Shown here: piece after piece, positions 23,199 through 32,849 of the stretch
Position numbering within the stretch: position 1 is the first letter of the stretch
How the letters are laid out: the number at the start of each line of letters is the position of its first letter
NCBI GenBank assembly: GCA_051294375.1
Contig: JBJCIZ010000810.1
Location: 80,472-144,471, forward strand
Source: Paraspadella gotoi
Lineage: Eukaryota > Chaetognatha
Direction of reading: 5' to 3'
Length of the DNA: 64,000 bases
Notes under the pieces: model-generated
Seen by the model: the letters and a program-made list of their open reading frames with translations, nothing else
Database searches by the model: none
Told to the model about the DNA's origin: nothing
Program-made: the position numbers and the translations under genes

Positions 23199-23757
23199 TA
23201 TAATGATTTAGGATTTCTTCTTTGTGACGTTGTCGTCGGCGTCACGCTGTTTTTATATAAAAACTACTACGCTTTTATAGGTTTGGCTGTGACTTACCGT
23301 TTTTTTTTAAATAAAAATTATTATGAATTATGATAAAGTTTTACAAAAGTGTGCGATCATAGTAAGTTAAAAATTTAGATATGGCTTCTCATCTTGAAAT
23401 AGCTTTGATATTTTCTTATTACATTTGGATATAAGTACTTTTTGTTTGAATTTCCACTTCATTATGATTTACTGCAAAATGCAAATGGTTAAAGTACTCG
23501 TTATAATATCCAAATTAGTATATAGAAATGCATTAATATAATTTACATATTGCAGTATATAATATTGAAGATAAAATTCAAAAATTTTTTTTTAAATCTA
23601 TAATAAAAATGGGAAATCAAAGGACCTTTTTAATGAGAAGCTATATCTTAATTTTAATAGAAATAAAAATAAAATCTTTTACAAGCTATGATTGGATAAA
23701 AATTGTAACAATTTCCAATTGTAAACAATTGTAACATTTTTTCCTTTCTTTTATTTC
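23199..23757 (+). repeat. Dispersed repeat A, copy 2
   Basis: Partner of 6331-6895 (see the phrases there). In both places repeat A is followed within a few hundred bases by repeat B, which suggests A and B belong to one larger mobile unit. Confidence 0.75.
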
Positions 23758-23989
23758 TTTAAATTATATATATGAAATTGGTACAACCAATATAAAAATT
23801 ATCCATTCATTTAATAAATAAGCTATCTTGCCCCTGACTTTGGACAGGCTTTGGTGGTTTAGGCCTCCATCACTCTTACAATGACAAAGCAGGTCCCTGC
23901 AAGCTTTCAATCAATATATTTTTCTTTAAATTATATATGTATTTTTCTTCCTATTTTTATCAGTTGCTGCCTCTTCTGAACCATTTAAA

Positions 23990-24548
23990 AACGAGTTCAG
24001 GCTCTGCAGTGATTGTACAACTGCCTTCCAGCGGCTGTCCAGCTTTCTCTCTTTCTCTCTCTGTCTCTCTCTGTCTCTCTCTCTCTGTCTCTGTCTCTCT
24101 CCCTCTCTCTGTACGATCTCTTGCGTGATCGTTTTTTGAAAAATTTTGATTATTTTTTTCCTTTTAAAAACTTTTATTATCGCCATTTATTCCGCGATTT
24201 TTTCTCAATGCAAAATCCCAAATTTACATCCGAGATTTTCGTGGATTTATTCTCTTTCTTTCTCTCTCTCTCTCTTTCTCTCATACACGCATTTGTTTGT
24301 TTTATTTATGATGAATGATGATTTATTTATGATGCGTCAATGAATGACTATCATCGCATCAATGAATGACTATCATCGTATCAATGAATGACTATCATCG
24401 CATCAATCATTTGGTTATTATCACATCAATCATTTGGTTATCATCACATCGATCATTTGCTTATCATCGCATTTAGGCGAGATCCTATTCTTTTAAGATT
24501 TTTTCTAATACTATTCCGGCCAGGGACTTTTCCTCAATAAACATTATC
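23990..24548 (+). repeat. Dispersed repeat B, copy 2 (longest)
   Basis: This copy shows the full order: GTTCAGGCTCTGCAGTG, GCGGCTGTCCAGCTTT, CT core (24040-24118), CTTTTATTATCGCCATTTAT, CATCCGAGATTTTCGTGG, second CT core, a run of ATCATCGCATCAATGAATGAC and ATCAATCATTTGGTTAT minisatellite units (24300-24480), GCGAGATCCTATTCTTTTAAG and the CCGGCCA tail. No reading frame is conserved between copies. Confidence 0.8.
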
Positions 24549-24930
24549 GTTGCGATATGCATCTTCTTCAGGTTAGTATTAGAGAATTTGGTTTAGAATT
24601 ATGTTGTCATTAGTAGAGATGTGGACACGATCCGGAAAGCGTAAGCGAACACTGTGGAAGCGGCCGATTTTTGAAGAACCCGAAACCGGGAGCGATAGAA
24701 AAATTGAGAATAAAGGATTGAACCCGGAAGCTATAATAACCCTGCGTGTTCGCTTCCTGGTCATTTGTTTTTATTGGTTAGAAATGAAAGGTATTTAATG
24801 TATTAAAATCTTTGCAACCCCCTGCTCTTTCTTGATTTTTCTTTTAAAAATTTGTTTTTAATATTTATTTTCAACATTTAAAATTGTTTGCTCCTAATTT
24901 TTTTATTCAATTTTTCTTATTCTCTTCTTT

Positions 24931-25190
24931 TGGTGACAACAACAACGACAACAACAACCACCTTAACGACTCTTAAACTTACCTAAATCGTGACCGTACG
25001 ACTTAAGGTCAAATAGTTAATTGACCACTAGATTCGTTTCGACTCTTATTGTTATTTTTACTATTGTCTTTTCTCTTTTTGTTATTGTCGTTTTTCTCTC
25101 TGAAAATGATTTTGATCATTACATGTTGTAAATAAATTCGTGAAACGTCTTCTTATTTTCTTCTTTAAATTCCTATCAAGTCATTTACCA
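24931..25190 (+). repeat. 5' LTR of the CsRn1-like element
   Basis: It begins TGGTGACAACAACAACGACA and ends TCATTTACCA. It differs from the 3' LTR by only about two or three single-base indels, and the second copy of this LTR at 34824 agrees with the 3' LTR at those sites. The differences may therefore be sequencing errors. Near-identity of LTRs indicates recent insertion. Confidence 0.92.
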
Positions 25191-25193
25191 AAG

Positions 25194-25207
25194 TGGTAAG
25201 CCCGACG
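25194..25207 (+). promoter_or_regulatory. Primer binding site resembling tRNA-Trp
   Basis: TGGTAAGCCCGACG lies three bases after the 5' LTR. The primer site complementary to the tRNA-Trp 3' end is expected to begin TGGTGACCCCGACG, so 12 of 14 bases match. The initial TGG pairs with the tRNA CCA end. The same sequence occurs after the LTR at 35086. Confidence 0.6.
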
Positions 25208-25288
25208 AAAACCAAGCAAAAGAACACGCAACCTTCTTCAAAAACTAATTAAAGACTGCTCTCTTCACGAATCTCTAACGCCATCGAC

Positions 25289-26640
25289 ATGGAAGAGCGC
25301 GCCCGTAGTGGCTCCGGCCGCGGTCGCGTCGCGACTGCTCCCGACGCCGGGACATGTTGGACATCTGGCGGCCCACCCGCTGGCGCCGTTCCGCCCTGAT
25401 GCCTGGACCCCGGCGCTGGACCTCCACAGCAAAACCTTGTCGCCGGCGCCGAAAACCGTCTCGCTGGCCACCTCGAGTTGCTCCTCCAAGCTGCTCTGGC
25501 CCCAATCACCATTGGCCTTCAATCCCTCCGCGAAGAAGTCACACGATCTAGGCGCAGACCTTCCGCAAGCACTGCCGTCGCCTCGCCCGGTGCAACGGCA
25601 CCAAACGCCCTCGCCTAGAAATACCGGCGGGACGCCGCGTCTGTCCCAGGGCGCCGCGCTGCTCCTTCCATGCTGCCAACTGGAACTTCCCCAGTTGTCT
25701 CAATGCCTGGAACGCCGGGTACTTGCCGCCCCAATCCACATCGGCGCCGCGCTTCCGCGCCCACCCAAAATGTTCCAGCTGCCAACCGCGAGTCTATGGA
25801 TACATCGGAACGCATTTCACCTTCCCAACTTTCCCAGTGCCCCCGCCTCACCTCCGCCCCGCCCACGCACGCCAAAGCTCCCACCGTTTGATCCAGCCAA
25901 TGTCAAGATCTGGATAGCTGCTTCAGAAGCGGCGTTTGGCGTCGCTGGCGTCGACGACACCCACGCCAAAGCTAGTCATGTTTTCGCGACTATCCCTTCT
26001 GAGCATCAGGTCCTATTCGAGGACCTCTACCCACTGGCCGTCGCCCTACATTCGAGACTGTCAAAGAAAGGCTTTTTCACTCTTTGGTGAGAAGAAGAGG
26101 CACTCGCGGCCCGCGCTCTCAAACCCCAACCTCTCAATGGACGAACCCCATCTCAGCTCGCCACCATATTGGAATCGACTTTCCGTGAACTCGACATGCA
26201 AACTCTCTTCAAAGAAATGTTGGCAAACGCCCTTCCTCCTCATGTAAGAAGCGTCGCCATTACTGACTCAAACTCCTCAAAGTGCTGCTGAAGCCGCTGA
26301 CGCGTTTTACGACAACGCCGGTAATCTCGTTGTCAAACCTCCTAACAGCTCAATCACCTCGGTGCATGCTGTATGGCCGACACCGAAACAGCGAGGACCA
26401 CGACGACGATGAACTCCCACGCTCATACGCTGAAGTATGTGCCATTGGTGCCTCAGCTCGTTCATCTCTGCGAACGACCGAAAGCGTGTCCGCATACACA
26501 AACCTCAATGCAACGAAGTGCCAAATCCAGACGCTCCAGCGGCACACTCTGCTGGTTCCACTGGCAATTTGGAGATGAGGCCAGGAAGTGTCGTAAACCA
26601 TGCAGCCGGGGAAACGAGAGAGCCGGCGGCCGGAAGTAAG
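25289..26640 (+). pseudogene. gag of CsRn1-like element, frameshifted
   Basis: Gag forms the particle and packages element RNA. The start codon at 25289 opens MEERARSGSGRGRV, about 100 bases after the LTR. Further on, other frames give a helical segment (AGAENRLAGHLELLLQAAL), a proline-rich linker, then the capsid-like region with LPPFDPANVKIWIAASEAAF and FATIPSEHQVLFEDL, typical of metazoan gypsy gag. Near 26540-26600 comes LCWFHWQFGDEARKCRKPC, a CHCC nucleic-acid-binding box. At least four frame changes are needed to connect these parts. The copy at 35182 is broken at different places, so several breaks are probably sequencing errors. I give no joined protein. Confidence 0.85.
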
Positions 26641-27236
26641 CGCTGCCGCCGCGAAATCGAAAACCTGCTTCACGTCCGCGATAACGCCAACGGCCTCACA
26701 TGGCTAGTGGATACGGGCGCAGCGTCTCTCTCGTCGCTCCAACTTATCTGCAGAGCGAAACATTGGACCAACCGCCACGCCCCTCCATGCCGCCAACGGG
26801 TTTCCCATTCCATGTTATGGCCACCGAAAGATGACGATTCGATTAGGTCGACGCAAATTCACATGGGATTTTCGTTATGCAGATGTCTCTACGCCCATCT
26901 TAGGAAACGACTTCCTGATGGAGATACGACCTCGCGCCTTTCCCGAAAATGAAGGTGTTGGTCGACTGCAAAGATTTTTCCACTGTCCCGGAAAAATTCG
27001 CCAAGGGCGCCCATTTCGTGTAAACACCGTTCACAATGTCTACACCCAGATGCTCGATGCACGGCCAGGACTGACAACGCCCTCCTTCGACCCATCAACC
27101 CCAACACGGAGTTGAACACTTCATACCTACGGAGGGACCACCAGTTCACGCACAAGCCCGCGCGTTAGCCACAAAGCTCGGCGTAAAGAGCCGAGTTTGA
27201 AAGCTGGAGAAGCTGGGCATCATCAGGCGGAGTGCA
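26641..27236 (+). pseudogene. Aspartic protease and start of RT, frameshifted
   Basis: WLVDTGA at about 26701 is the catalytic motif of a retropepsin, the enzyme that matures Gag-Pol. It lies after the gag CHCC box as expected. Downstream phrases GRRKFTWDF and LGNDFLME belong to the protease flap and C-terminal part. TEGPPVHAQARAL and KLEKLGIIRR, in changing frames before 27237, are the N-terminal part of RT. The region has several frame changes and a stop, while the copy at 36276-37073 keeps much of it in one frame, with DTGASVSLVAP intact. That supports error or recent decay over old degeneration. Confidence 0.85.
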
Positions 27237-29996
27237 GTGCTTGGGCTTCTCCCCTCATGTCGTGAAGAAGCCGCGATGGGCAGCCTGCGAGCATGCGGTG
27301 ACTATCGGCGTCTCAACACTGTCACCAAAGATGACCGATACCCAATAAGGCACATCGCCGACTTCAACGCCGAGATTGCGGGCAAAAAGGTCTTTTCAAA
27401 AATTGATCTTTTCAAGGGGTACCATCAAATCCCCGTCCACCCAGCTCACGTTAAGAAGACGGCCATCATCACACCAATTGGATCATGGGAATACCTCCGC
27501 ACCCCATTCGGCCTCAAAAATGCAGCACAGGATTTCCAACGCATGATGGATGCAATCCTGCAGGGCATCCCTCATGTGTTTGTATACTTAGACGACATTC
27601 TCGTCGCTTCCGCATCACAGGAGCAACACATAGAGGATGTCAAACGAGTCTTCGATGCCCTCGAAAAAAACGGCCTCATAGTGAACAGGGCAAAGTGTGT
27701 TTTTGGCGCCTCATCACTGGAGTTCCTTGGATACCAAGTTGATGCCCGCGGGGTAAAGCCATTGCCATCTCGCGTTGCTGACATCCGCAATTTTCCGACC
27801 CCAACGACCATTAAGGAACTCCAGCGTTTCCTCGGAGTCCTGAACTATTACAGACGCTTCATGCGCCATGCCGCCCACATCCTCGAGCCCCTCTACGACT
27901 CACTCCGAGGCAAGCCAAAACGACTGCAATGGACAGAAAAACATGACGCGGCATTCCAGGCAGCCAAAAACCTCCTCGCAGACGCCACCCTCCTTGTGCA
28001 CCCAATCGACGGCGCGCCGCTTGCCCTAACGGTCGATGCTTCTCTCTCTGCCATTGGTGCAGTGCTCGAGCAGGCCGTTGATGGCGAGTGGAAACCACTG
28101 GGGTTCTTTTCTTCCCCTCTTCGCGGCTCGCAGCGCCAGTGGCCACCGTTTGACCGCGAACTTCTTGCAGCCTTTCGCGCGGTTCGCCATTTTCGCCCGC
28201 ACATTGAAGGACGCCCGTTTGTGCTGTTTTCCGATCACAACAGTTTAGTCCCCGCAATTCGCAAAAAAACTGAGCCTCATACAATGAGACAAACGTATCA
28301 GCTGGCGGCCATAGCGGAATATACAACAGATGTGCGCTACATAGAGGGCAAAGCAAATGTTGTTGCTGATGCCCTCTCGCGCCCTCCACTTCCACCTGCC
28401 GCAGCACCCACTCTGGAGGCTACAATCAACTCAATCACAGACCACGGCATCGATTTTACTGCTTTGGCGGCGGACCAAATCAATGACCCTGATACACATC
28501 GCCTTCTCGCAGACGCACATACCTCTTTGCGTTTCCAAAATGTCAAGGTTGATGGTGCCAACATACTCTGCGACGTCAGTAGTGGTCGGGCGCGTCCGCT
28601 GGTACCCAACACCTGGCGTCGAAAAATTTTCGACGCAATTCATGGTCTTTCTCATCCGGGTGTAAGAGCAACAAAAAAGCTTGTGACATGCCGATTCACA
28701 TGGCCCGCGGCCAAAACGGACATAGCAGAATGGACACGCTCCTGCATCACTTGCCAGAGGTCAAAGGTCCAACAACACGTCCAAGCTCCACTGCAACAAT
28801 TCAAACCACCAGAGCGCCGTTTTGAGCACGTCCATATTGATCTGGTGGGACCCTTACCAGCATCAGCAGGCCACACCCACCTTTTAACTTGCATTGACCG
28901 GTATACCCGTTGGCCAGAGGCTATCCCCATACGCGACACCTCCACTGCCACAGTTGCTGCTGCTTTCCTCCAAAATTGGATTTCACGTTTTGGGATTCCA
29001 GCTACAGTCACTACTGATCGTGGATCACAATTTACGTCCGAAATCTGGCACCAACTTTCAGAAATGGTTGGCTTCAAACTTGCAACAACCACAGCCTACC
29101 ATCCCCAGTCAAACGGGATGATAGAGAGATGGCACAGGACACTAAAAGCATCCCTAAAAGCTCGCTGCGAGGCCGCAGCAGACAAGTGGACATCACAACT
29201 TCCTTGGGTGCTGCTTGCCCTTCGAACAACCCATAAAGAGGACATTGATGCCTCGCCGGCTGAACTTGTTATGGGTGAAGCACTCACAATCCCAGGCGAG
29301 CTACTTGGCCCCATCTCACCCAAAGCAGATACCGATGCCACCGAACGAGCTGAGATGCTGCAAAATCTAAGAACTGAAGTCGCTCTAATGAGACCCACTC
29401 CAGCTTCTGCTCACTCCTTACCAACAACAAGAATCCCAAACTCTCTGGAAAATGCAGAATTTGTTTTCCTTAAACGTCCGGCAAATGCTGGAGCATTGCA
29501 GCAACCCTATGTAGGTCCATTCCGAGTCATCCAAAGAGGGCAACGAACTTTGACTCTGGACATTCCTGGACGCGGACCCGACACAGTCACAATTGACAGA
29601 GTCAAACCAGCTGCCATCGACTCAACAAACCCACCAGAACCACCCCAAGCTCCAAAAAGAGGCCGACCACGCAAACAACCCATTCCACTTATACAAGATT
29701 CCATCACCCATCAAAAAAACTCGACACTGGAATCAGAGTCTCCAAACCCAACGCCCAGCCCTTCACCTGAACCACGATGCATCCGGCGACCACGTGCAAG
29801 GTCTGCTCCTACTCGGATTCAACCACCAAGAGCAGTGAAACAACTTTTCCCTCTACCAGCAACCTTGTTCCCACCGGACGAAGATAATGAGCCACAACAT
29901 TCAAACCCTGCCACCAATGAAGATGCTGACAGGCCTTGGGGGGGGATATTTGGTGACAACAACAACGACAACAACAACAACCTTAACGACTCTTAA
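27237..29996 (+). CDS. Pol polyprotein: RT, RNase H, integrase (919 codons open)
   Basis: The reverse transcriptase copies element RNA into DNA, RNase H removes RNA, and integrase inserts the product. Seen in order: RT with DLFKGYHQIPV and YLDD at residues 117-120; RNase H with TVDAS at 265-269, DREL and FSDHNSL; integrase zinc finger H469, H473, C503, C506; catalytic triad D535, D594, E630, a perfect D,D35E spacing; a GPY/F-like module (YVGPFRV) after that; and a basic AT-hook-like KRGRPRKQP near residue 807. There is no chromodomain. The N-terminal fingers of RT lie upstream in other frames, so the assigned ATG is only the first Met after a frameshift, not the true start. The stop lies 46 bases inside the 3' LTR. 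All catalytic residues visible are intact. Confidence 0.93.
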   Translation: MLGLLPSCREEAAMGSLRACGDYRRLNTVTKDDRYPIRHIADFNAEIAGKKVFSKIDLFKGYHQIPVHPAHVKKTAIITPIGSWEYLRTPFGLKNAAQDFQRMMDAILQGIPHVFVYLDDILVASASQEQHIEDVKRVFDALEKNGLIVNRAKCVFGASSLEFLGYQVDARGVKPLPSRVADIRNFPTPTTIKELQRFLGVLNYYRRFMRHAAHILEPLYDSLRGKPKRLQWTEKHDAAFQAAKNLLADATLLVHPIDGAPLALTVDASLSAIGAVLEQAVDGEWKPLGFFSSPLRGSQRQWPPFDRELLAAFRAVRHFRPHIEGRPFVLFSDHNSLVPAIRKKTEPHTMRQTYQLAAIAEYTTDVRYIEGKANVVADALSRPPLPPAAAPTLEATINSITDHGIDFTALAADQINDPDTHRLLADAHTSLRFQNVKVDGANILCDVSSGRARPLVPNTWRRKIFDAIHGLSHPGVRATKKLVTCRFTWPAAKTDIAEWTRSCITCQRSKVQQHVQAPLQQFKPPERRFEHVHIDLVGPLPASAGHTHLLTCIDRYTRWPEAIPIRDTSTATVAAAFLQNWISRFGIPATVTTDRGSQFTSEIWHQLSEMVGFKLATTTAYHPQSNGMIERWHRTLKASLKARCEAAADKWTSQLPWVLLALRTTHKEDIDASPAELVMGEALTIPGELLGPISPKADTDATERAEMLQNLRTEVALMRPTPASAHSLPTTRIPNSLENAEFVFLKRPANAGALQQPYVGPFRVIQRGQRTLTLDIPGRGPDTVTIDRVKPAAIDSTNPPEPPQAPKRGRPRKQPIPLIQDSITHQKNSTLESESPNPTPSPSPEPRCIRRPRARSAPTRIQPPRAVKQLFPLPATLFPPDEDNEPQHSNPATNEDADRPWGGIFGDNNNDNNNNLNDS
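29936..29950 (+). promoter_or_regulatory. Polypurine tract of the CsRn1-like element
   Basis: TTGGGGGGGGATATT directly precedes the 3' LTR. A G-rich tract here primes plus-strand DNA synthesis in LTR elements. It is also translated, as part of the C-terminus of pol. Confidence 0.75.
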
Positions 29997-30209
29997 ACTT
30001 ACCTAAATCGTGACCTACGACTTAAGGTCAAATAGTTAATTGACCACTAGATTCGTTTCGACTCTTATTGTTATTTTTACTATTGTCTTTTCTCTTTTTG
30101 TTATTGTCGTTTTTCTCTCTGAAAATGATTTTGATCATTACATGTTGTAAATAAATTCGTGAAACGTCTTCTTATTTTCTTCTTTAAATTCCTATCAAGT
30201 CATTTACCA
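29951..30209 (+). repeat. 3' LTR of the CsRn1-like element
   Basis: 259 bp, beginning TGGTGACAACAAC and ending CATTTACCA. Its first 46 bases encode the Asn/Asp-rich end of pol. There is no clear TATA or AATAAA; a TTGTAAATAAATTCG stretch near the end is the best candidate for a processing signal. Confidence 0.92.
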
Positions 30210-30352
30210 AAAACTTAGTAATTTTTCAGGTCATATCAGCTTCAATATCTTATTTACAGTTTTTCATTTCATATCATTATGAACAATTTTCGTACATTTT
30301 CGTGTAATTCAATATTTCTGTAAAATAATTAATATATTATGCGGAAGCTTTT

Positions 30353-30574
30353 GAAGAGACAGTGATTTTATATGGTTAATGACAGAACCGTTCAATATAA
30401 CAGACCCTGAGCTTCGGATCAGGTGTAACACCTGTTACAAGCGAGGTTAAGCGCCCCGTCCCTCTTAACTGCAGGCGGCCACCGGGCTAGAACCCCGACC
30501 TTTGGTGTGGGGGCGAATGACTTGCCTCGAGCACCAATAGGCTCGCTGATGAACGTGGATTTTAGTCCACTATA
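30353..30574 (-). mobile_element. tRNA-derived SINE-like element, copy 1
   Basis: Of three similar elements (others at 54215 and 54634), this is the shortest. Read on the minus strand, GGGGTTCTAGCCCGG resembles the pol III B box (GGTTCRANNCC), and the preceding GGCAAGTCATTCGCC region could be the tRNA-like arm. Plus-strand ends are GAAGAGACAGTGATT and TTTTAGTCCACTATA. All three copies have the same ends, which defines a discrete mobile unit of 220-240 bp. I see no target-site duplications. Confidence 0.7.
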
Positions 30575-30818
30575 AAGCTATATTTTTCGGTCCTCTCGGA
30601 GTTTGAACCAACCCGATTGGCTATTTAACCATTCCCGATTGGCTGTAGCTAAGATATTCAACCAACCTGATTGGCTGCGGCCAAAATATTCGTCCGCTTG
30701 GAATGACGTCGAAAGTGGTCTTCATCGACAACGGCGCCGTCGTTCCGTAGTCGAAGGCGTATTTGAAATCGATAAGAACATTCTTCGCGTTGGAGCCTTT
30801 GGGGCGGTATATGTCATG
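30575..30818 (+). promoter_or_regulatory. Triple GATTGGCT (inverted CCAAT) cluster
   Basis: GATTGGCT occurs at about 30615, 30639 and 30670, each within a short repeat CCAACC-GATTGGCT. A TATAAAGCTATATTTT stretch lies just upstream at 30571. Clustered CCAAT boxes suggest pol II promoter or LTR-type regulatory DNA. No clear gene follows on either strand, so function is conjectural. Confidence 0.35.
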
Positions 30819-30867
30819 TTTTAGTTGCGCCGCGAGTGCTCGCGGAGCAACTCTGTAAGTCACTTTT
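30819..30867. repeat. Hairpin repeat GTTGCGCCGCGAG / CTCGCGGAGCAAC
   Basis: A 13 bp stem (30824-30836 with 30839-30851, one mismatch) with a 2 base loop. A related sequence lies at 33645-33694 in reverse orientation with a much weaker stem. On the appropriate strand both can be read YRVA-R-L---QLK. This is a repeat family seen twice. Confidence 0.6.
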
Positions 30868-31227
30868 TGGTCGGACTGTCGGTATGTCTTTTTGCTGATA
30901 ACTCGCCTATAGTTAGTTGCTCATTTGTTAAGACAGAAAAAACAAAACAAATCAAAGTGACTGCTAGCGCCGCCTTCGGAAATCCTAAAACTATAAAGAA
31001 TAAAAGACAGAATTCCTATTGAGTGCGTGTCATAAATACAAATACTATATAAAGAGGTTTGTTTCTAGTCATGTAGTAATGTGATCACAGGGAAATACTT
31101 GTGAAAAAAAAGTCACCGCGCCGCGACACATCACTAATTCACTATCCGCAACTGACTGAGGAAATGATCTTGGCCGAACTGATAGGGAGAATCTGCCCGT
31201 TATCTCTCTCTCTCTCTCTTTCCTCAC

Positions 31228-31428
31228 CGCCCGCCACCCTCCAAGCCAGGGAAGCCACCCCCTTCAACTCCTTCTCCGACGTCAAGTGCTTGACGCTGAA
31301 GTCGGCGCCCGCAGCCCTGCTCTGTTGAACAGATGCAGCTCCTGCGGCAGATTAGACTTCGGCGTCGACGTGGACGCGCATGAACTCGTCGAGGGAGTGA
31401 ACCGGAAGGGCGCAGCGCGCATCGTCAC
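31228..31428 (-). pseudogene. Possible exon A, coding-like composition, one in-frame stop
   Basis: On the minus strand this 201 bp block is bounded by an acceptor-like CGCTCCGTCCAG and a donor-like GGCG/GTGAGG. The frame GDDARCALPVHSLDEFMRV and, after an in-frame TAA, FSVKHLTSEKELKGVASLAW has G or C at most third positions, unlike the surrounding AT-rich DNA. The last phrase loosely recalls the G-x-A-x-x-G region of M12B metalloproteases, but this is weak. It may be a broken exon, or an exon with a sequencing error. I cannot name a gene. Confidence 0.3.
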
Positions 31429-31459
31429 CTGGACGGAGCGGGATGTAATCGAAAAGGTA

Positions 31460-31870
31460 AACAATCATAATAACAGCAAAAAAATACGAAAACGATATCG
31501 AAACATTAAAAAACAGTAAAAAACGACTATAAAACAATAAAAATAAAGAAAGGTAAATCAAAAGACAAAACAAGCTTGAATAACCGACAAAAACCAAACA
31601 AAAAATAATTCTAATTCAAACAAAAACAAACCAAAAAAATAAACAATGAAAAAACAAATCAAAACAAAACAAAAATGAAACATAACAAAAAAATAAATGA
31701 ATGAACAAATAAACATCGACAACAAACCTAAACAAAAAAAAAAAAAACAAAACAAAGTATCATCAAAACAAAAGTAAACTAGATCAAAACAAAACAAAGC
31801 CTAAACAAAAAAAAAAAAAACAAAAAAAAAAAAAACAAAGAACAAAAAAGAACAAAGAACTCTGCTTCAA
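31460..31870. repeat. A-rich low-complexity tract (AAAACAAAAC)
   Basis: Almost pure A/C with AAAAC and AAACAAA units, open on the minus strand as Phe/Cys/Leu-rich frames that are composition artefacts. It probably lies in an intron or spacer. Confidence 0.8.
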
Positions 31871-31883
31871 ATTACCCACTCAC

Positions 31884-31952
31884 CGCCAAAAAATCGAGGC
31901 GGGAAATTTGAGAAAATGTGGGAAGAAAATCTCTGCTTCTCGAGACGAAATC
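31884..31952 (-). CDS. Possible exon C (23 codons), splice-site bounded
   Basis: Minus strand. The acceptor CACTTACTTCATTTCGTCAG and donor GGCG/GTGAGTGGGT both fit consensus well, and the interval is 69 bp, a whole number of codons, open in frame. The peptide (SRDFLPTFSQISRLDFLA) has no recognised domain. The GC-richer DNA just upstream on the minus strand (31990-32070) is also open, reading NQPTPDADAAAPPISES. This is evidence for an exon only by splice signals. Confidence 0.22.
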
Positions 31953-32044
31953 CTGACGAAATGAAGTAAGTGAAGGCAACGACGACGTTGCTCTCGGAAA
32001 TGGGCGGCGCCGCCGCGTCGGCGTCCGGCGTCGGCTGATTGGTC

Positions 32045-32520
32045 CGCTGACGCAGCTGGCGATTTTTTTTTTTTGGGGGGGGGGAGATGATGAGGGGAAA
32101 TCGGAAATTCTGTTTTTTAGTCTTTTTACTTTTTTTTTTTGGGAGGGGGGGGCTATCTATATAAATTTCTGTCTTTTTTTCCCCTTTTTTTTAGACTATC
32201 CGTTTTGTTTTATTATATTTATTTCTTTATATTTCCTCTGCTTTGTTCTTCATATTTTTTAAAAACTTTTTATTTTTATCATAATTTTTTTTTTAAATCG
32301 CATTTTTTTATGTCCCTGTTTTTTTTTTCTCTTCTTTCTTTTTTTCCCCTTTTCTTCCCTCATACTACTTTCCTTTTTTTTTTGGGGGGGGGTATGTAAT
32401 CTTTCCTCTTTTTTTTTCTTTCTTTTTCTTTTCTTCTTTTTCTCCTTTCCTTCCTCCTTCCTCCCTCTTTACCCTCCTTTTCCTCCTCTTCCTTCTCTTC
32501 TCTTTCCTCCGCGTTTCTTA
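32045..32520. repeat. T-rich and TC-rich low-complexity tract
   Basis: Long T runs with G7-G9 runs at 32074, 32140 and 32384, then TTCC-rich DNA. No gene. The 86-codon plus frame at 32139-32399 is a T-run artefact. Confidence 0.8.
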
Positions 32521-32569
32521 TTGACGTTCAAAAAGTCTTTATTTTTCGTTGGTTCTCTGTCGAATCAAC

Positions 32570-32745
32570 GAAGAAAACTTGTCAAATGTAACTTGTGACC
32601 TTATAAAATTATAAAACTCGTAAAATGTAACTTGTGACCTTATAAAATTATAAAACTCGTAAAATGTAACTTGTAACTTAAAAAAATTTATAAAACTCGT
32701 AAAAAGTAACTATAAAATTAATAAAACTCCGTAAAATGTACCCAA
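32570..32745 (+). repeat. Short tandem repeat, about 43 bp (ACTCGTAAAATGTAACTTGT)
   Basis: The phrase CTTATAAAATTATAAAACTCGTAAAATG recurs about four times from 32570 with spacing near 43 bp. There is no coding potential. It lies just before a (CT)n tract. Confidence 0.75.
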
Positions 32746-32773
32746 CCTAATTTTTACATTAAAAATTCAAGTT

Positions 32774-32775
<2 letters not shown>

Positions 32776-32849
<74 letters not shown>
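32776..32849. repeat. (CT)n microsatellite, about 74 bp
   Basis: TCTCTC run with single interruptions (CCC at 32822 and a G near the end). Confidence 0.95.

Larger units (their letters stand above)
24931..30209 (+). mobile_element. Ty3/gypsy LTR retrotransposon, CsRn1-like, nearly complete
   Basis: A 5.28 kb element with 260 and 259 bp direct terminal repeats, a tRNA-like primer site, gag with a CHCC box, aspartic protease, RT, RNase H, integrase and a polypurine tract. The gene order PR-RT-RH-IN is that of Ty3/gypsy. The CHCC gag box (C-x2-H-x9-C-x3-C) and a primer site resembling tRNA-Trp are features known from the CsRn1 clade, so I place it there by inference. Gag and protease carry frameshifts; pol from RT onward is open. 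I could not find matching target-site duplications (TCTTT on the left, AAAAC on the right). Confidence 0.93.

Noticed and set aside
27859-28407. 182-codon minus-strand frame across gypsy RNase H
   Set aside because: Antisense shadow of the well-supported pol frame on the plus strand.
30470-30540. A functional tRNA gene within the SINE-like element
   Set aside because: Only the B-box region is convincing; an acceptor stem and anticodon arm cannot be folded, and the sequence recurs as part of a longer repeat.
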